Shown here: one piece after another, positions 26,389 to 34,630 of the stretch
Layout: each line of letters begins with the position of its first letter
Numbering within the stretch: position 1 is the first letter of the stretch
Origin: Gluconacetobacter sacchari
Lineage (GTDB): Bacteria > Pseudomonadota > Alphaproteobacteria > Acetobacterales > Acetobacteraceae
DNA length: 64,000 nucleotides
Reading direction: 5' to 3'
Assembly (NCBI RefSeq): GCF_014174255.1
Contig: NZ_JABEQJ010000006.1
Coordinates: forward strand, 62,001-126,000
Notes under the pieces: model-generated
What the model saw: the letters and a program-made list of their open reading frames with translations, nothing else
Databases searched by the model: none
Told to the model about the DNA's origin: nothing
Translations under genes and position numbers: made by a program

Positions 26389-27299
26389 CGGCCGGTCAGC
26401 CCGGCCAGGATGGCCAGGGCCACCGCCAGCCCGGTTTCGCGGTTGGAACGGAACAGCATCAGGCAGCGGCGCGGATCGGTGCTGTCCAGATGCGCGACCT
26501 GCCAGCCGAGCGCGATGGCGGGCAGCGCCATCGCCACCCAGAAGCCGATGGTGCAGCCGGCCAGCCAGCCGGCCAGCAGCAGCGCCACGACCGCCAGCGC
26601 GTAGCACGCGCCGACGAACCGCCGGGCCTGGCCGGCCCAGAGGCGCGAGGTGGATTTGACGCCGATCCGCGCGTCGTCCTCCATGTCCTGGAAGCCGTAG
26701 ATCGTGTCGAAGCCGAGCTGCCACAGGATGGTAGCGGCATAGAGCGCGGCCCATGCGGCATCGATCCGGCCGGCCGCCGCCGCATAGCCCATCGGGGCGC
26801 CGAAGCCGAAGGTGAAGCCCATGACGAGCTGGGGCCACCAGGTGAAGCGCTTGGCCAGCGGATAGAGTCCCACCAGAAGCAGCGACCCGACGCCCAGCAG
26901 GCGGCACAGCGGATTGAGCTGCAACAGGATCACCAACCCGATCGCCAGCAGCAGGGCGAGGAACAGCGCCGCTTGGCGCATCCGCAGAGCGCCCGAGGCC
27001 AGCGGCCGCCCCGCCGTGCGCGCCACCATGCGGTCGATGTCGCGATCCCACATGTCGTTGACCACGCAGCCGGCGGACCGCATCACGATACTGCCGATGC
27101 CGAACAGGATCGCCAGCCGCAGGCGTTCGCCGGCCGCGACCCCGCCGGGCAGCAGGATGCCCCACAGGCCGGGCAGGAACAGCAGCCAGGTGCCGATGGG
27201 GCGGTCCAGCCGCGCCAGAAGCGCGTAGGGGCGCAGGGGCGCCGGCAGACGGCTGATCCAGCCTGTGGCCCGGATGTCGGTATGGGGGGGCGGGGTCAC
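26385..27299 (-). CDS. ubiA: 4-hydroxybenzoate polyprenyltransferase
   Basis: UbiA attaches the polyprenyl chain to 4-hydroxybenzoate in ubiquinone synthesis, in the inner membrane. The 304-residue protein has 8-9 hydrophobic helices and the two magnesium-diphosphate motifs NDMWDRDID (about 75-83) and DTIYGFQDMEDD (about 200). I chose GTG at 27299 because GGAGA is 6 nt upstream. A longer in-frame start at 27329 exists. The gene is divergent from rsmE and overlaps the downstream methyltransferase. Confidence 0.93.
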   Translation of the reverse strand: MTPPPHTDIRATGWISRLPAPLRPYALLARLDRPIGTWLLFLPGLWGILLPGGVAAGERLRLAILFGIGSIVMRSAGCVVNDMWDRDIDRMVARTAGRPLASGALRMRQAALFLALLLAIGLVILLQLNPLCRLLGVGSLLLVGLYPLAKRFTWWPQLVMGFTFGFGAPMGYAAAAGRIDAAWAALYAATILWQLGFDTIYGFQDMEDDARIGVKSTSRLWAGQARRFVGACYALAVVALLLAGWLAGCTIGFWVAMALPAIALGWQVAHLDSTDPRRCLMLFRSNRETGLAVALAILAGLTGR

Positions 27300-27413
27300 G
27301 CGTGGGTCTCCGTCTGGACATGCGGGCATAATGGAGGCATCGGGTGCTGGCTATGCCCGCGTGTGATGGGACGCGGGATGAAACGGGTCAAGGGCGGTCG
27401 GAGTGGTGTCGTC

Positions 27414-28166
27414 ATGAAGGATTGTCCCCGACTGTTCGCCGACCCGGCCGGAGGGCCGCCGATGGAGGCGGACGCCGTGCGCGACCTGGAGCCGGGGCAG
27501 GCCCATTATCTGGGCACCGTGCTGCGGATGGCGCCGGGGGCGGAGGTCGCGCTGTTCAACGCCCGGGACGGGGAGTGGCTGGCCGGCCTGGTGGCGGTGC
27601 GCCGCGACCGCGCGCAGGTGCGGCTGCTGCATCGCCGCCGCCCGCCGGAGCCCGCGTGCGGGCCCGTGCTGCTGTTCGCGCCGCTGAAGCGCGATGCCAC
27701 CGACATGGTGGTGCGCATGGGGACCGAACTGGGGGTGACGCGTTTCCTGCCCGTGCTGACCGAGCGCACCAATACCCATCGGGTCAATATCGCGCGGCTG
27801 GCGGCGATCGCGATCGAGGCGGCGGAACAGTGCGAGCGCCTGGACGTGCCCGCGATCGGCGAGCCGGCGCGCCTGCCCGACCTGCTGGCGGCGTGGCCGG
27901 ACGGGCGCACGCTGTTCGTGGCGGCCGAACGCGACGGGCCGGACGAGGGAGCGGGGGAGATCGACCGCGTTGCCGACGGGGATGGTCTGCTGGTCGGTCC
28001 CGAGGGGGGGCTTTCGGACGCGGAACGGCGGATGTTGCGCGGGCGGCCGTTTATCAGGATGATCACGCTGGGAAAACTGATCCTGCGGGCGGACACGGCG
28101 GCGGCATGCGGCCTGTCCCTGATGGGGGCTGGTTTCCGGCGTGCGTCTGGTGCAGTTTCGCGCTAA
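27414..28166 (+). CDS. rsmE: 16S rRNA (uracil1498-N3)-methyltransferase RsmE
   Basis: The 250-residue SPOUT methyltransferase has the expected N-terminal PUA-like domain (HYLGTVLRM...ALFNARDGEW) and a C-terminal knot with LLVGPEGGLSDAE and ITLGKLILRADTAA, which bind SAM. It methylates U1498 of 16S rRNA in the 30S subunit. Start choice is ATG 27414; ATG 27378 is an in-frame alternative. It is divergent from ubiA and followed 23 bp later by gshA, an order familiar from other alphaproteobacteria. Confidence 0.92.
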   Translation: MKDCPRLFADPAGGPPMEADAVRDLEPGQAHYLGTVLRMAPGAEVALFNARDGEWLAGLVAVRRDRAQVRLLHRRRPPEPACGPVLLFAPLKRDATDMVVRMGTELGVTRFLPVLTERTNTHRVNIARLAAIAIEAAEQCERLDVPAIGEPARLPDLLAAWPDGRTLFVAAERDGPDEGAGEIDRVADGDGLLVGPEGGLSDAERRMLRGRPFIRMITLGKLILRADTAAACGLSLMGAGFRRASGAVSR

Positions 28167-28189
28167 TTTTGAGGGCTTTTTCAGAAACG

Positions 28190-29602
28190 ATGTCGAACCC
28201 CGGCGAGCAAGATACCACCCCTGTCGAATCGATCGGTCAACTGGCCGCGTTGCTGGCGGACGGGGGCAAGCCGCGCGCGCAGTGGCGCATCGGCACCGAG
28301 CATGAAAAATTCGGCTTCGTCCTGCCGGCCGCCGCCGGGGAGGGGCGTGCGCCCTGGATGCCGCCGCCCTATGCCCCCGACGGGATCGGCGAGATCCTGG
28401 CCGATCTGTATCGCCAGGACGGCGGCGGAAACTGGGAGGCGATCGAGGACAAGGGCACGCTGATCGGGCTGAAGGGGATCGGGCCGGAGCGCGGGGGATC
28501 GGTGTCGCTGGAGCCGGCGGGCCAGTTCGAACTGTCCGGCGCGCCGCTGGCCAGCCTGCACCAGACCGGCCATGAGATGGCCCGGCATTTCGAGGCGATC
28601 CGCCCCATCAGCCGGTCGCTGGGGATCGGCTTCGCGCCGCTGGGCTTCCACCCGCTGGCGCGGCGGGCGGACATGCCGTGGATGCCCAAGAGCCGCTATG
28701 CGATCATGCGCGATTACATGCCCAAGGTCGGCACGCTGGGGCTGGACATGATGACCCGGACCTGCACCGTGCAGGTCAATCTGGACTTCGCCTCGGAAAC
28801 CGACATGCTGCGCAAGCTGCGCGTGTCGCTGGCGTTGCAGCCGGTGGCGACCGCGTTGTTCGCCAATTCGCCCTTTTATGAAGGCCGGCCGAACGGCCTG
28901 CTGTCCAACCGGGCGCATGTCTGGACCGACACCGACAATGCGCGCTCGGGCATGCCGCCGGCCTTCTTCGCGCCGTCCTTCGGCTTCGAGGCCTATGTGG
29001 AGTGGCTGCTGGACGTGCCGATGTATTTCATCGTGCGCGACGGGCGGATCCTGGATGTGGCCGGGAGGTCGTTCCGGGCCTGGATGAAGGGCGAGCGCCA
29101 GGACGGGCTGGAGGGGCTGGTCCCGACCATCGGCGACTTCGAAGACCATATGACCACCGCCTTCACCGATGTGCGGTTGAAGCGTTTCCTGGAAATGCGC
29201 GGGGCCGATGCCGGGTCGCCGGAGATGATGCTGGCGCAGTCCGCGCTGTGGGTCGGGCTGCTGTATGACGACGCGGCGCTGGCCGCCGCCGACGCGCTGG
29301 TGCGCGAGCGGGACTGGGCGGAGTATGCCGCGCTGCGGGCCGCCGTGCCGCGCCAGGGGCTGGAGGCGCCGTGGGCCGGCGGAGTGGCGCGGGAACTGGC
29401 TGCCCGCATGGTCGCGATCGCGACCGACGGGTTGCGCGGGCGCGCGGTGACGGATGGCAACGGGCGCGACGAGAGCCATCTGCTGGCGCCGTTGCAGGCG
29501 ATCGCGGCCGGCGCGCCGACCCAGGCCGAGCATTGGCTGGAACGGTATCATGGTGCCTGGCAGGGCGATGTGACGAGGATCTTCGCCGAAGCGGCGGTGT
29601 GA
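28190..29602 (+). CDS. gshA: Glutamate-cysteine ligase
   Basis: The 470-residue enzyme matches the alphaproteobacterial/plant-type glutamate-cysteine ligase, which performs the first step of glutathione synthesis. Recognisable segments are WRIGTEHEKFGF near residue 33, GGSVSLEPAGQFELSGAP near 103, and MTRTCTVQVNLDF near 185. RAHVWTDTDNARSGMPP follows near 245. ATG at 28190 is the natural start, and only a weak GAGGG lies about 15 nt upstream. No gshB is in the window. Confidence 0.93.
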   Translation: MSNPGEQDTTPVESIGQLAALLADGGKPRAQWRIGTEHEKFGFVLPAAAGEGRAPWMPPPYAPDGIGEILADLYRQDGGGNWEAIEDKGTLIGLKGIGPERGGSVSLEPAGQFELSGAPLASLHQTGHEMARHFEAIRPISRSLGIGFAPLGFHPLARRADMPWMPKSRYAIMRDYMPKVGTLGLDMMTRTCTVQVNLDFASETDMLRKLRVSLALQPVATALFANSPFYEGRPNGLLSNRAHVWTDTDNARSGMPPAFFAPSFGFEAYVEWLLDVPMYFIVRDGRILDVAGRSFRAWMKGERQDGLEGLVPTIGDFEDHMTTAFTDVRLKRFLEMRGADAGSPEMMLAQSALWVGLLYDDAALAAADALVRERDWAEYAALRAAVPRQGLEAPWAGGVARELAARMVAIATDGLRGRAVTDGNGRDESHLLAPLQAIAAGAPTQAEHWLERYHGAWQGDVTRIFAEAAV

Positions 29603-29626
29603 GCGGGCTTGGGTTTGTTGTAGCCG

Positions 29627-29640
29627 ATAACGCGAGTTAT
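29627..29640. promoter_or_regulatory. Palindrome upstream of mbfA
   Basis: ATAAC and GTTAT flank GCGA, with partly symmetric CG/TCG outside. It lies 56 bp before the mbfA start in the 94-bp gap after gshA, a plausible operator position. It does not look like the canonical Irr ICE box. Confidence 0.35.
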
Positions 29641-29665
29641 TCGCACGGCATCGAAACGTCTTGTG

Positions 29666-29688
29666 TATGCCGGGGGGATTCCGGCATA
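29666..29688 (+). promoter_or_regulatory. Hairpin next to the mbfA ribosome site
   Basis: TATGCCGG and CCGGCATA form a perfect 8-bp stem around a 7-nt loop (GGGGATT), ending 8 nt before ATG 29697. The purine-rich loop is the best Shine-Dalgarno-like sequence nearby, so folding could hide or present the ribosome site. Confidence 0.5.
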
Positions 29689-29696
29689 GAGTTTTC

Positions 29697-30656
29697 ATGC
29701 GCAAATTCACGACGCTGAACGACCAGGAAATCCTTGCCCTCGCCATTTCGAACGAGGAGGAAGATGCGCGGATCTATGCCGATTTCGCCTATGCCCTGCG
29801 TGACAATTATCCCGATACCGCCAAGATCTTTACCGACATGGCGCATGAGGAGAACGAGCACAGGCGCGACCTGATCGACCTGTATGTCGGGCGGTTCGGC
29901 CAGCATATTCCGCTGATTCGCCGCCAGGATATCGCGGGATTCATGGTGCGGCGGCCGGCCTGGCAGGTGCAGGGCATGGGGATAGAGGCCGTGCGCGGGC
30001 ATGCGTGCCAGATGGAGACGGATGCGGCGCGCTTCTATCGCCAGGCCGCGCTGCGGACCAATGATGCCGCCACGCGAAAATTGCTGGGCGACCTCGCGGT
30101 GGCCGAGGACCGGCATGAGCAGGCGGCGGGTGTCATCGAGCAGAAGCGCCTGCCGGCCAGCAAGCGCGAGGGCGAGGACGAAGACGCGCGGCGGCGTTTC
30201 GTGTTGCAGGTGATCCAGCCGGGCCTGGTCGGGTTGATGGATGGCTCGGTGTCCACCCTGGCGCCGGTTTTCGCGGCGGCCTTTGCCTCGCATCGGCCGT
30301 GGGAGGCCTTTCTGGTCGGGATTGCGGCGTCGGTGGGGGCCGGGATTTCCATGGGGTTCGCCGAAGCCCTGTCGGATGACGGCAAGCTGTCGGGACGCGG
30401 CGCGCCGATGTTGCGCGGGGTGATCTGCGGCCTGATGACCACGGCCGGGGGGATCGGCCATACGGTGCCGTTCCTGATCGATCGGTTTTCGCTGGCCATG
30501 AGTGTGGCCATGGTGGTGGTGGTGGTTGAGCTGCTGCTGATTTCCTGGGTGCGCTGGCGCTATCAGGACACGCCGTTCGGCTCGGCGGTGGTGCAGATCG
30601 TCTTCGGTGGGGCGCTGGTATTCGCGGCGGGGATCCTGATCGGGTCGGCCGGCTAG
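29697..30656 (+). CDS. mbfA: MbfA-type membrane-bound ferritin/VIT1 iron exporter
   Basis: The 319-residue protein joins an N-terminal ferritin-like four-helix domain (about 1-155) to a C-terminal VIT1-type membrane domain (from about 170). The diiron motifs are visible: the acidic NEEEDARIYADF helix, EENEHRRD (ExxH) and AEDRHEQAA (second ExxH). The VIT part begins with GLVGLMDGSVSTLAPVFAA and has about five helices. In rhizobia MbfA exports iron, protects against peroxide and is controlled by Irr. Here the start is ATG 29697. It converges with the MocR gene, the two overlapping by 4 bp. Confidence 0.92.
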   Translation: MRKFTTLNDQEILALAISNEEEDARIYADFAYALRDNYPDTAKIFTDMAHEENEHRRDLIDLYVGRFGQHIPLIRRQDIAGFMVRRPAWQVQGMGIEAVRGHACQMETDAARFYRQAALRTNDAATRKLLGDLAVAEDRHEQAAGVIEQKRLPASKREGEDEDARRRFVLQVIQPGLVGLMDGSVSTLAPVFAAAFASHRPWEAFLVGIAASVGAGISMGFAEALSDDGKLSGRGAPMLRGVICGLMTTAGGIGHTVPFLIDRFSLAMSVAMVVVVVELLLISWVRWRYQDTPFGSAVVQIVFGGALVFAAGILIGSAG

Positions 30657-32104
30657 CGCGTTTCCGGCAGGCAACACCGAATCAGCCGCGCCGCGTGGTC
30701 CATGGCCTCGGGCGTGGCGGAGGCGATGCCCAGCAGCAGGCCGGGCTGGGCCGGACCCAGATGATAATCCGAGAGCGGGCTGACCCCGAGGCCCCGCGAC
30801 CACAGGTGGCGCGCCACCGCGCGGTCGTCGCGGGTGGGGTCGGTGAAGCGGGCGGCCAGTTGCAGGCCGCCGGTGCCGGGGCCAGGGAGCAGCACCCCGC
30901 TGCAATGGCGGCGCAGGGCGGCGAGGGCGCCGGCCATGCGCTGGGCGTAAAGCGTGTTCATGCGCCGGATATGGGCGCGCAGGTGGCCCTCGGTAATGAA
31001 GTCGGCGAGGGCGAGTTGCAGGTGAATCGGCACCGCGATGCCGCGCCGGGACAGGAAATCGGTGACCGGGGCGACCAGGCGGGGCGGCAGGATGGCGTAG
31101 GCGACGCGCAGGCCCGGGGCAAGGATCTTGGAAAACGTGCCGAGATAGGCGACCGATCCGGTGCGGTCGATGCCTTGCAGGGCGGCGACCGGACGGGTGT
31201 CGTACTGGAATTCGCTGTCGTAATCGTCTTCGAGCACCACGGCGCCGCTGGCGTGGGCGTGGGCCAGCACGGCGAGGCGGCGGCGCAGGGTCATGTCGGC
31301 GCCGGTCGGATACTGGTGCGATGGGGTGACGCAGATCAGGCGCGGGGGTGGCCCGGAGGCGCGGGCGACGTCCATGCCCTCGCTGTCGCAGGGCAGCGGG
31401 ACGAGCCGGGCGCCGGCGGCGTTTAGGATCGTGTGGATGGGGATATAGCCGGGTTCCTCGACCCAGGCGACGGGGCTGGCTGTGGCGGAGAGCGCGACCC
31501 GGGCGATGGCGTCGACGGCGACGCGGATCGACGGGACGATGACGATCTGATCGGCGGTGGCGACGACGCCCCGCGTGGTGCGGACATGGGCGAGGATGGC
31601 GGCCCGCAATTCGGGAGCGCCGGCCGCGCGGCCGCCCTGGCCGAGATCGATCAGCCGCCCGGCGCGGGCGCGGGCACCGAGGCAGCGGGCCCAGAGGGCG
31701 TGCGGGAAGGAAGCGAGATCGGGCAGGCCGGGACGCAGGGCCGCCGGCGCCTGTTCCGGCGGGGCCGGGGGCGGGGCGGGCGGGGCCGTTGGGGGGCCGT
31801 GGCGCGGCGGGGCGGGCAGGGCTGCGACATGGGTGGCCGATCCGGGGCGGGCGGCGAGAAAGCCTTCGGCGCGCAGCCGGTCATAGGCGAGCACGATGGT
31901 GGAGCGCGCGACGCCCAGCGCGCGGGCCAGGGTGCGGGTGGAGGGCAGGCGGTCGCCGGCGGCGAGTTGCCCCGCCAGGATGCGCTCGCGGATCGCACGA
32001 TGGATCTGGCTTTCCAGTGGGCCGGCATCGGGGGAGAGGACCAGCCAGGCGGGGGGTGGCGGACGGGCGGTGTCGGTCACGGGGCGGATCAACCGGTCTG
32101 ACAA
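30653..32104 (-). CDS. MocR/PdxR-type GntR regulator with aminotransferase domain
   Basis: The 483-residue protein has an N-terminal GntR winged helix (about 29-95: LESQIHRAIRERILAG, RLPSTRTLARALGVARSTI), a Pro/Ala-rich linker, and a fold-type I PLP aminotransferase-like domain. The linker is about 30 residues. Fold I motifs include VVLEDDYDSEFQYD and a PLP-lysine candidate in LGTFSKILAPGLRV. MocR proteins sense PLP or PLP-amino acid adducts. The start codon is uncertain: TTG at 32104 or GTG at 32080, neither with a good ribosome site. It is divergent from a PNPOx-fold protein, which is the expected target. Confidence 0.9.
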   Translation of the reverse strand: MSDRLIRPVTDTARPPPPAWLVLSPDAGPLESQIHRAIRERILAGQLAAGDRLPSTRTLARALGVARSTIVLAYDRLRAEGFLAARPGSATHVAALPAPPRHGPPTAPPAPPPAPPEQAPAALRPGLPDLASFPHALWARCLGARARAGRLIDLGQGGRAAGAPELRAAILAHVRTTRGVVATADQIVIVPSIRVAVDAIARVALSATASPVAWVEEPGYIPIHTILNAAGARLVPLPCDSEGMDVARASGPPPRLICVTPSHQYPTGADMTLRRRLAVLAHAHASGAVVLEDDYDSEFQYDTRPVAALQGIDRTGSVAYLGTFSKILAPGLRVAYAILPPRLVAPVTDFLSRRGIAVPIHLQLALADFITEGHLRAHIRRMNTLYAQRMAGALAALRRHCSGVLLPGPGTGGLQLAARFTDPTRDDRAVARHLWSRGLGVSPLSDYHLGPAQPGLLLGIASATPEAMDHAARLIRCCLPETR

Positions 32105-32114
32105 AAATGGAAGA

Positions 32115-32162
32115 ACCGGATGTTACCGGCAGACCGTTGCCCGTTCAAACTGGGCGGGTAAC
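32115..32162. promoter_or_regulatory. Direct and inverted repeats between mocR and the PNPOx-like gene
   Basis: ACCGG at 32115-32119 is repeated at 32125-32129, one helical turn away, and a variant ACCGT follows at 32133. GTTACC (32122-32127) is mirrored by GGTAAC (32157-32162). MocR regulators typically bind direct repeats in such divergent promoters, so this is the likely operator. Confidence 0.45.
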
Positions 32163-32176
32163 GACAGGAGCCGGTG

Positions 32177-32863
32177 ATGAGTGAGTCCTTTCCCGTGACC
32201 GAGCGCAGCCGGATACGGCGTGCCCACGAGCGCGGCAGCCATGAACGGGCGGCCGTGTATGAGGTGCTGGATGCCTCGCCCCTGTGCCATGTGGGCTATG
32301 TGATCGATGGCGCGCCCTATGTGACGCCGACGCTGCAATGGCGGGTGGGCGACCGGGTCTATTGGCATGGCTCGGCGGCCAGCCGGTTTCTGCGGGCGGC
32401 GCGAGGGACGCGGGTGTGCCTGACATGCAGCCGGATGGACGGGTATGTGATGGCGCGCTCGGCCTTCAGCCACTCGGTCAATTATCGCTCGGCCATGCTG
32501 TTCGGCACCGCCGTACTGCTGGAGGGGGAGGAGGAGATCGCCGCCGCGCTGCGCGACATGGTCGAGGATTTCTTTCCCGGCCGGTGGGAGGGTTTGCGGC
32601 CGATGACCGCGCAGGAGCGCCGGGCGACCGCCGTGCTGCGGATGGACATCGAGGAAGCCAGCGTGAAGGTGCGCGATGCGCCGCCGGGAGACGGGGCGGA
32701 GGGGGATTATCCGGTCTGGGCCGGCGTGATCCCGATCCGCACCGTGCTGGGCACGCCGTGCCCGGCCCCGGAACTGCCGGCGGATGTGCCGCTGCCGCCC
32801 GGGTTGGCGGCGCTGGTGGCGTCGGGGCGGCTGCGCGGCGGTTCGGGCGGGGGAACGCCTTGA
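32177..32863 (+). CDS. Pyridoxamine 5'-phosphate oxidase-fold (flavin-reductase-like) protein
   Basis: The 228-residue protein has a PNPOx-like split-barrel: YEVLDASPLCHVGYVIDGAPYVTPT near the N-terminus, then RVYWHGSAASRFLRAA and HSVNYRSAMLFGTAVLLEGEEE (each given in part). It resembles FMN-binding Nim/HugZ-like members of unknown substrate rather than true PdxH, which is encoded separately at 47.8 kb. ATG at 32177 follows AGGAG by 6 nt. Divergence from a MocR regulator suggests a role in vitamin B6 or a related flavin-dependent detoxification. Confidence 0.82.
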   Translation: MSESFPVTERSRIRRAHERGSHERAAVYEVLDASPLCHVGYVIDGAPYVTPTLQWRVGDRVYWHGSAASRFLRAARGTRVCLTCSRMDGYVMARSAFSHSVNYRSAMLFGTAVLLEGEEEIAAALRDMVEDFFPGRWEGLRPMTAQERRATAVLRMDIEEASVKVRDAPPGDGAEGDYPVWAGVIPIRTVLGTPCPAPELPADVPLPPGLAALVASGRLRGGSGGGTP

Positions 32864-32954
32864 TCTTGCCGGAATGATCGGGCAACGAGGGTGGGCTGGA
32901 CCGGCGCCCCGGCGGGGTGGCCGGCCGGCGCCCCCTTGCGACCGACCGGGTGCC

Positions 32955-33608
32955 ATGACGCGACCGAACCGCCTGACCTTCCTGCACACTCATGTCGTGG
33001 CCTGCCTGTTGGGCGGGCTGGTGGCGATGGCCTGCCTGCCGGTGCCCGCGCATGCCCAGGCGGCGACGAGCCTGACCGCCGCCGATCGGGGGTGGGTGCA
33101 GCGTATCCAGGCCTATCTGGACGCGATCACGACGCTGGAAGCGCAGTTCCAGCAACTGGCGCCGGACGGCAGGCGCGCCACCGGCACGGCGTGGCTGAGC
33201 CGGCCGGGGCGGATGCGCTTCGAATATGACAAGCCCAGCCCGCTGCTGCTGGTGGCCAATCACGGGCAGGTGGTGTTCAACGACAGCCAGCTTGGCCAGA
33301 CCACGACCCTGCCGCTGGACAAGACGCCGCTTGGGTTGCTGCTGCGCCCGGGCCTGCAACTGTCGGGGGATGTGACCGTTACCGCCTTCACGCATGCCAA
33401 TGGGCTGGTGCAGGTCACGCTGGTGCGGACCGCCTCGCCGGGGGACGGGAGCCTGACGCTGGTGTTCCATGACAATCCGTTGTCGCTGCGCTCGTGGAGC
33501 GTGGTGGACGCGCAGGGGCAGACGACGCAGGTCGATCTGTTCAATGTGCGCCTGGGAGGTGGGCCGATGCCGGACGGACTGTTCGATACGGATATCGGTG
33601 ATCGCTAG
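32955..33608 (+). CDS. lolA: Outer-membrane lipoprotein carrier protein LolA
   Basis: The 217-residue precursor has a signal peptide ending in PAHAQA and the LolA fold signature. YLDAITTLEAQFQQLAPDG and GTAWLSRPGRMRFEYDKP appear at the start of the mature part, PSPLLLVANHGQVVFND follows, and there are multiple beta strands with a hydrophobic cavity. LolA carries lipoproteins across the periplasm to LolB. ATG at 32955 is the only reasonable start. It converges with rsmI, whose stop codon overlaps it by 4 bp. Confidence 0.88.
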   Translation: MTRPNRLTFLHTHVVACLLGGLVAMACLPVPAHAQAATSLTAADRGWVQRIQAYLDAITTLEAQFQQLAPDGRRATGTAWLSRPGRMRFEYDKPSPLLLVANHGQVVFNDSQLGQTTTLPLDKTPLGLLLRPGLQLSGDVTVTAFTHANGLVQVTLVRTASPGDGSLTLVFHDNPLSLRSWSVVDAQGQTTQVDLFNVRLGGGPMPDGLFDTDIGDR

Positions 33609-34630
33609 CCGTGCGGGTCGTCGGTCTGGCGGGCCAGTTCCAGCGCGCGGGCATAGACGGTGCGGCGGGGCAGGTTGATCGCGCCGGCCACCAGGGACGC
33701 CGCGTCCTTGACCGACAGGGTGGCCAGGGCCGCGCGCAGGCGGTCGTCCAGGTCGTCGGCGCCGCTGTCATCCTCGGCGGGCGGTCCCAGAAGGACGGTG
33801 ATTTCGCCTCGCGCCCGATTGTCGGCATACCAGGCGGCGAGGGTGCCCACGGGGCCGCGCCGTACTTCCTCGAACCGTTTGGTCAGTTCGCGCGCCACGG
33901 CGGCGGGGCGGTCGGCGCCGAAAATCTCGGCGAGATCGGCCAGCATCTCGTCGAGCCGGTGCGGGGCCTCGTGCCAGATCAGGGTGGCGGACAGGCCGGC
34001 CTGCTCGGCGGCGCGCAGTCTGGCCAGCGCCTCGCGCCGTGCCGCCGGGCGCGGCGGCAGGAAGCCCGAGAACATGAACGGATGCGGCGGCAGGCCGGAC
34101 AGGGTGAGCGCGGTGATCGCGGCGTTGGGGCCTGGCACGGCCGTCATCGCGATGCCGGCCGCGATCGCCGCCCGCGCCAGGCGGAAACCGGGATCGGACA
34201 GCAGGGGCGTGCCGGCATCGGAAATGACGGCGATCCGCCGGCCGTGCTCCAGCAAGGCGATCAGTGCGGGAATCCGCTGCTGCTCGTTATGGTCGTGCAG
34301 GGGTTCGGTGCGGGTGGTGATGCCGCGCGCCGTCAGCAGGCGCGCGCTGGTGCGGGTATCCTCGCACAGGATCAGGTCGGCTTCCGCCAGGGTGGCGGCG
34401 GCGCGGTCGCTGAAATCGCCGAGATTGCCGATGGGTGTGGATACCAGGGTCAGCATGCCCCCATCCGGATGGCCGGCGGGCGTGTGGGGGGTCTCGTCCT
34501 CGGTCGGGTCGTCGGGGTCGGGGGCATGACGGGCGGGGGCGGCTTCACTAAGGGAAGAAGGCGCCGGGCTGGAAGACGCCTCTTGCAGGGGCGCGTGGAA
34601 AGGCAGGGACGAGGAAGATGAATCGGTCAT
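33605..34630 (-). CDS. rsmI: 16S rRNA (cytidine1402-2'-O)-methyltransferase RsmI
   Basis: RsmI methylates C1402 of 16S rRNA. The tetrapyrrole-methylase fold is clear: LVSTPIGNLGD, LCEDTRTSARLL, LHDHNEQQRIP, ISDAGTPLLSDPG, VPGPNAAITALTLSGLP, and a C-terminal helical domain. From ATG 34630 the protein has 341 residues, with a 58-residue N-terminal extension rich in Ser, Pro, Asp and Glu before the normal family start. ATG at 34456 would give 283 residues, the usual length. If 34630 is used, the gene overlaps the divergent lpoA start by 13 bp. The rsmI/lpoA divergent pair is conserved with E. coli. Confidence 0.9.
   Translation of the reverse strand: MTDSSSSSLPFHAPLQEASSSPAPSSLSEAAPARHAPDPDDPTEDETPHTPAGHPDGGMLTLVSTPIGNLGDFSDRAAATLAEADLILCEDTRTSARLLTARGITTRTEPLHDHNEQQRIPALIALLEHGRRIAVISDAGTPLLSDPGFRLARAAIAAGIAMTAVPGPNAAITALTLSGLPPHPFMFSGFLPPRPAARREALARLRAAEQAGLSATLIWHEAPHRLDEMLADLAEIFGADRPAAVARELTKRFEEVRRGPVGTLAAWYADNRARGEITVLLGPPAEDDSGADDLDDRLRAALATLSVKDAASLVAGAINLPRRTVYARALELARQTDDPHG

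Noticed and set aside
29603-29696. Irr ICE box upstream of mbfA
   Set aside because: No TTTAGAA/TTCTAAA-like motif; only the ATAAC/GTTAT palindrome and hairpin are seen.
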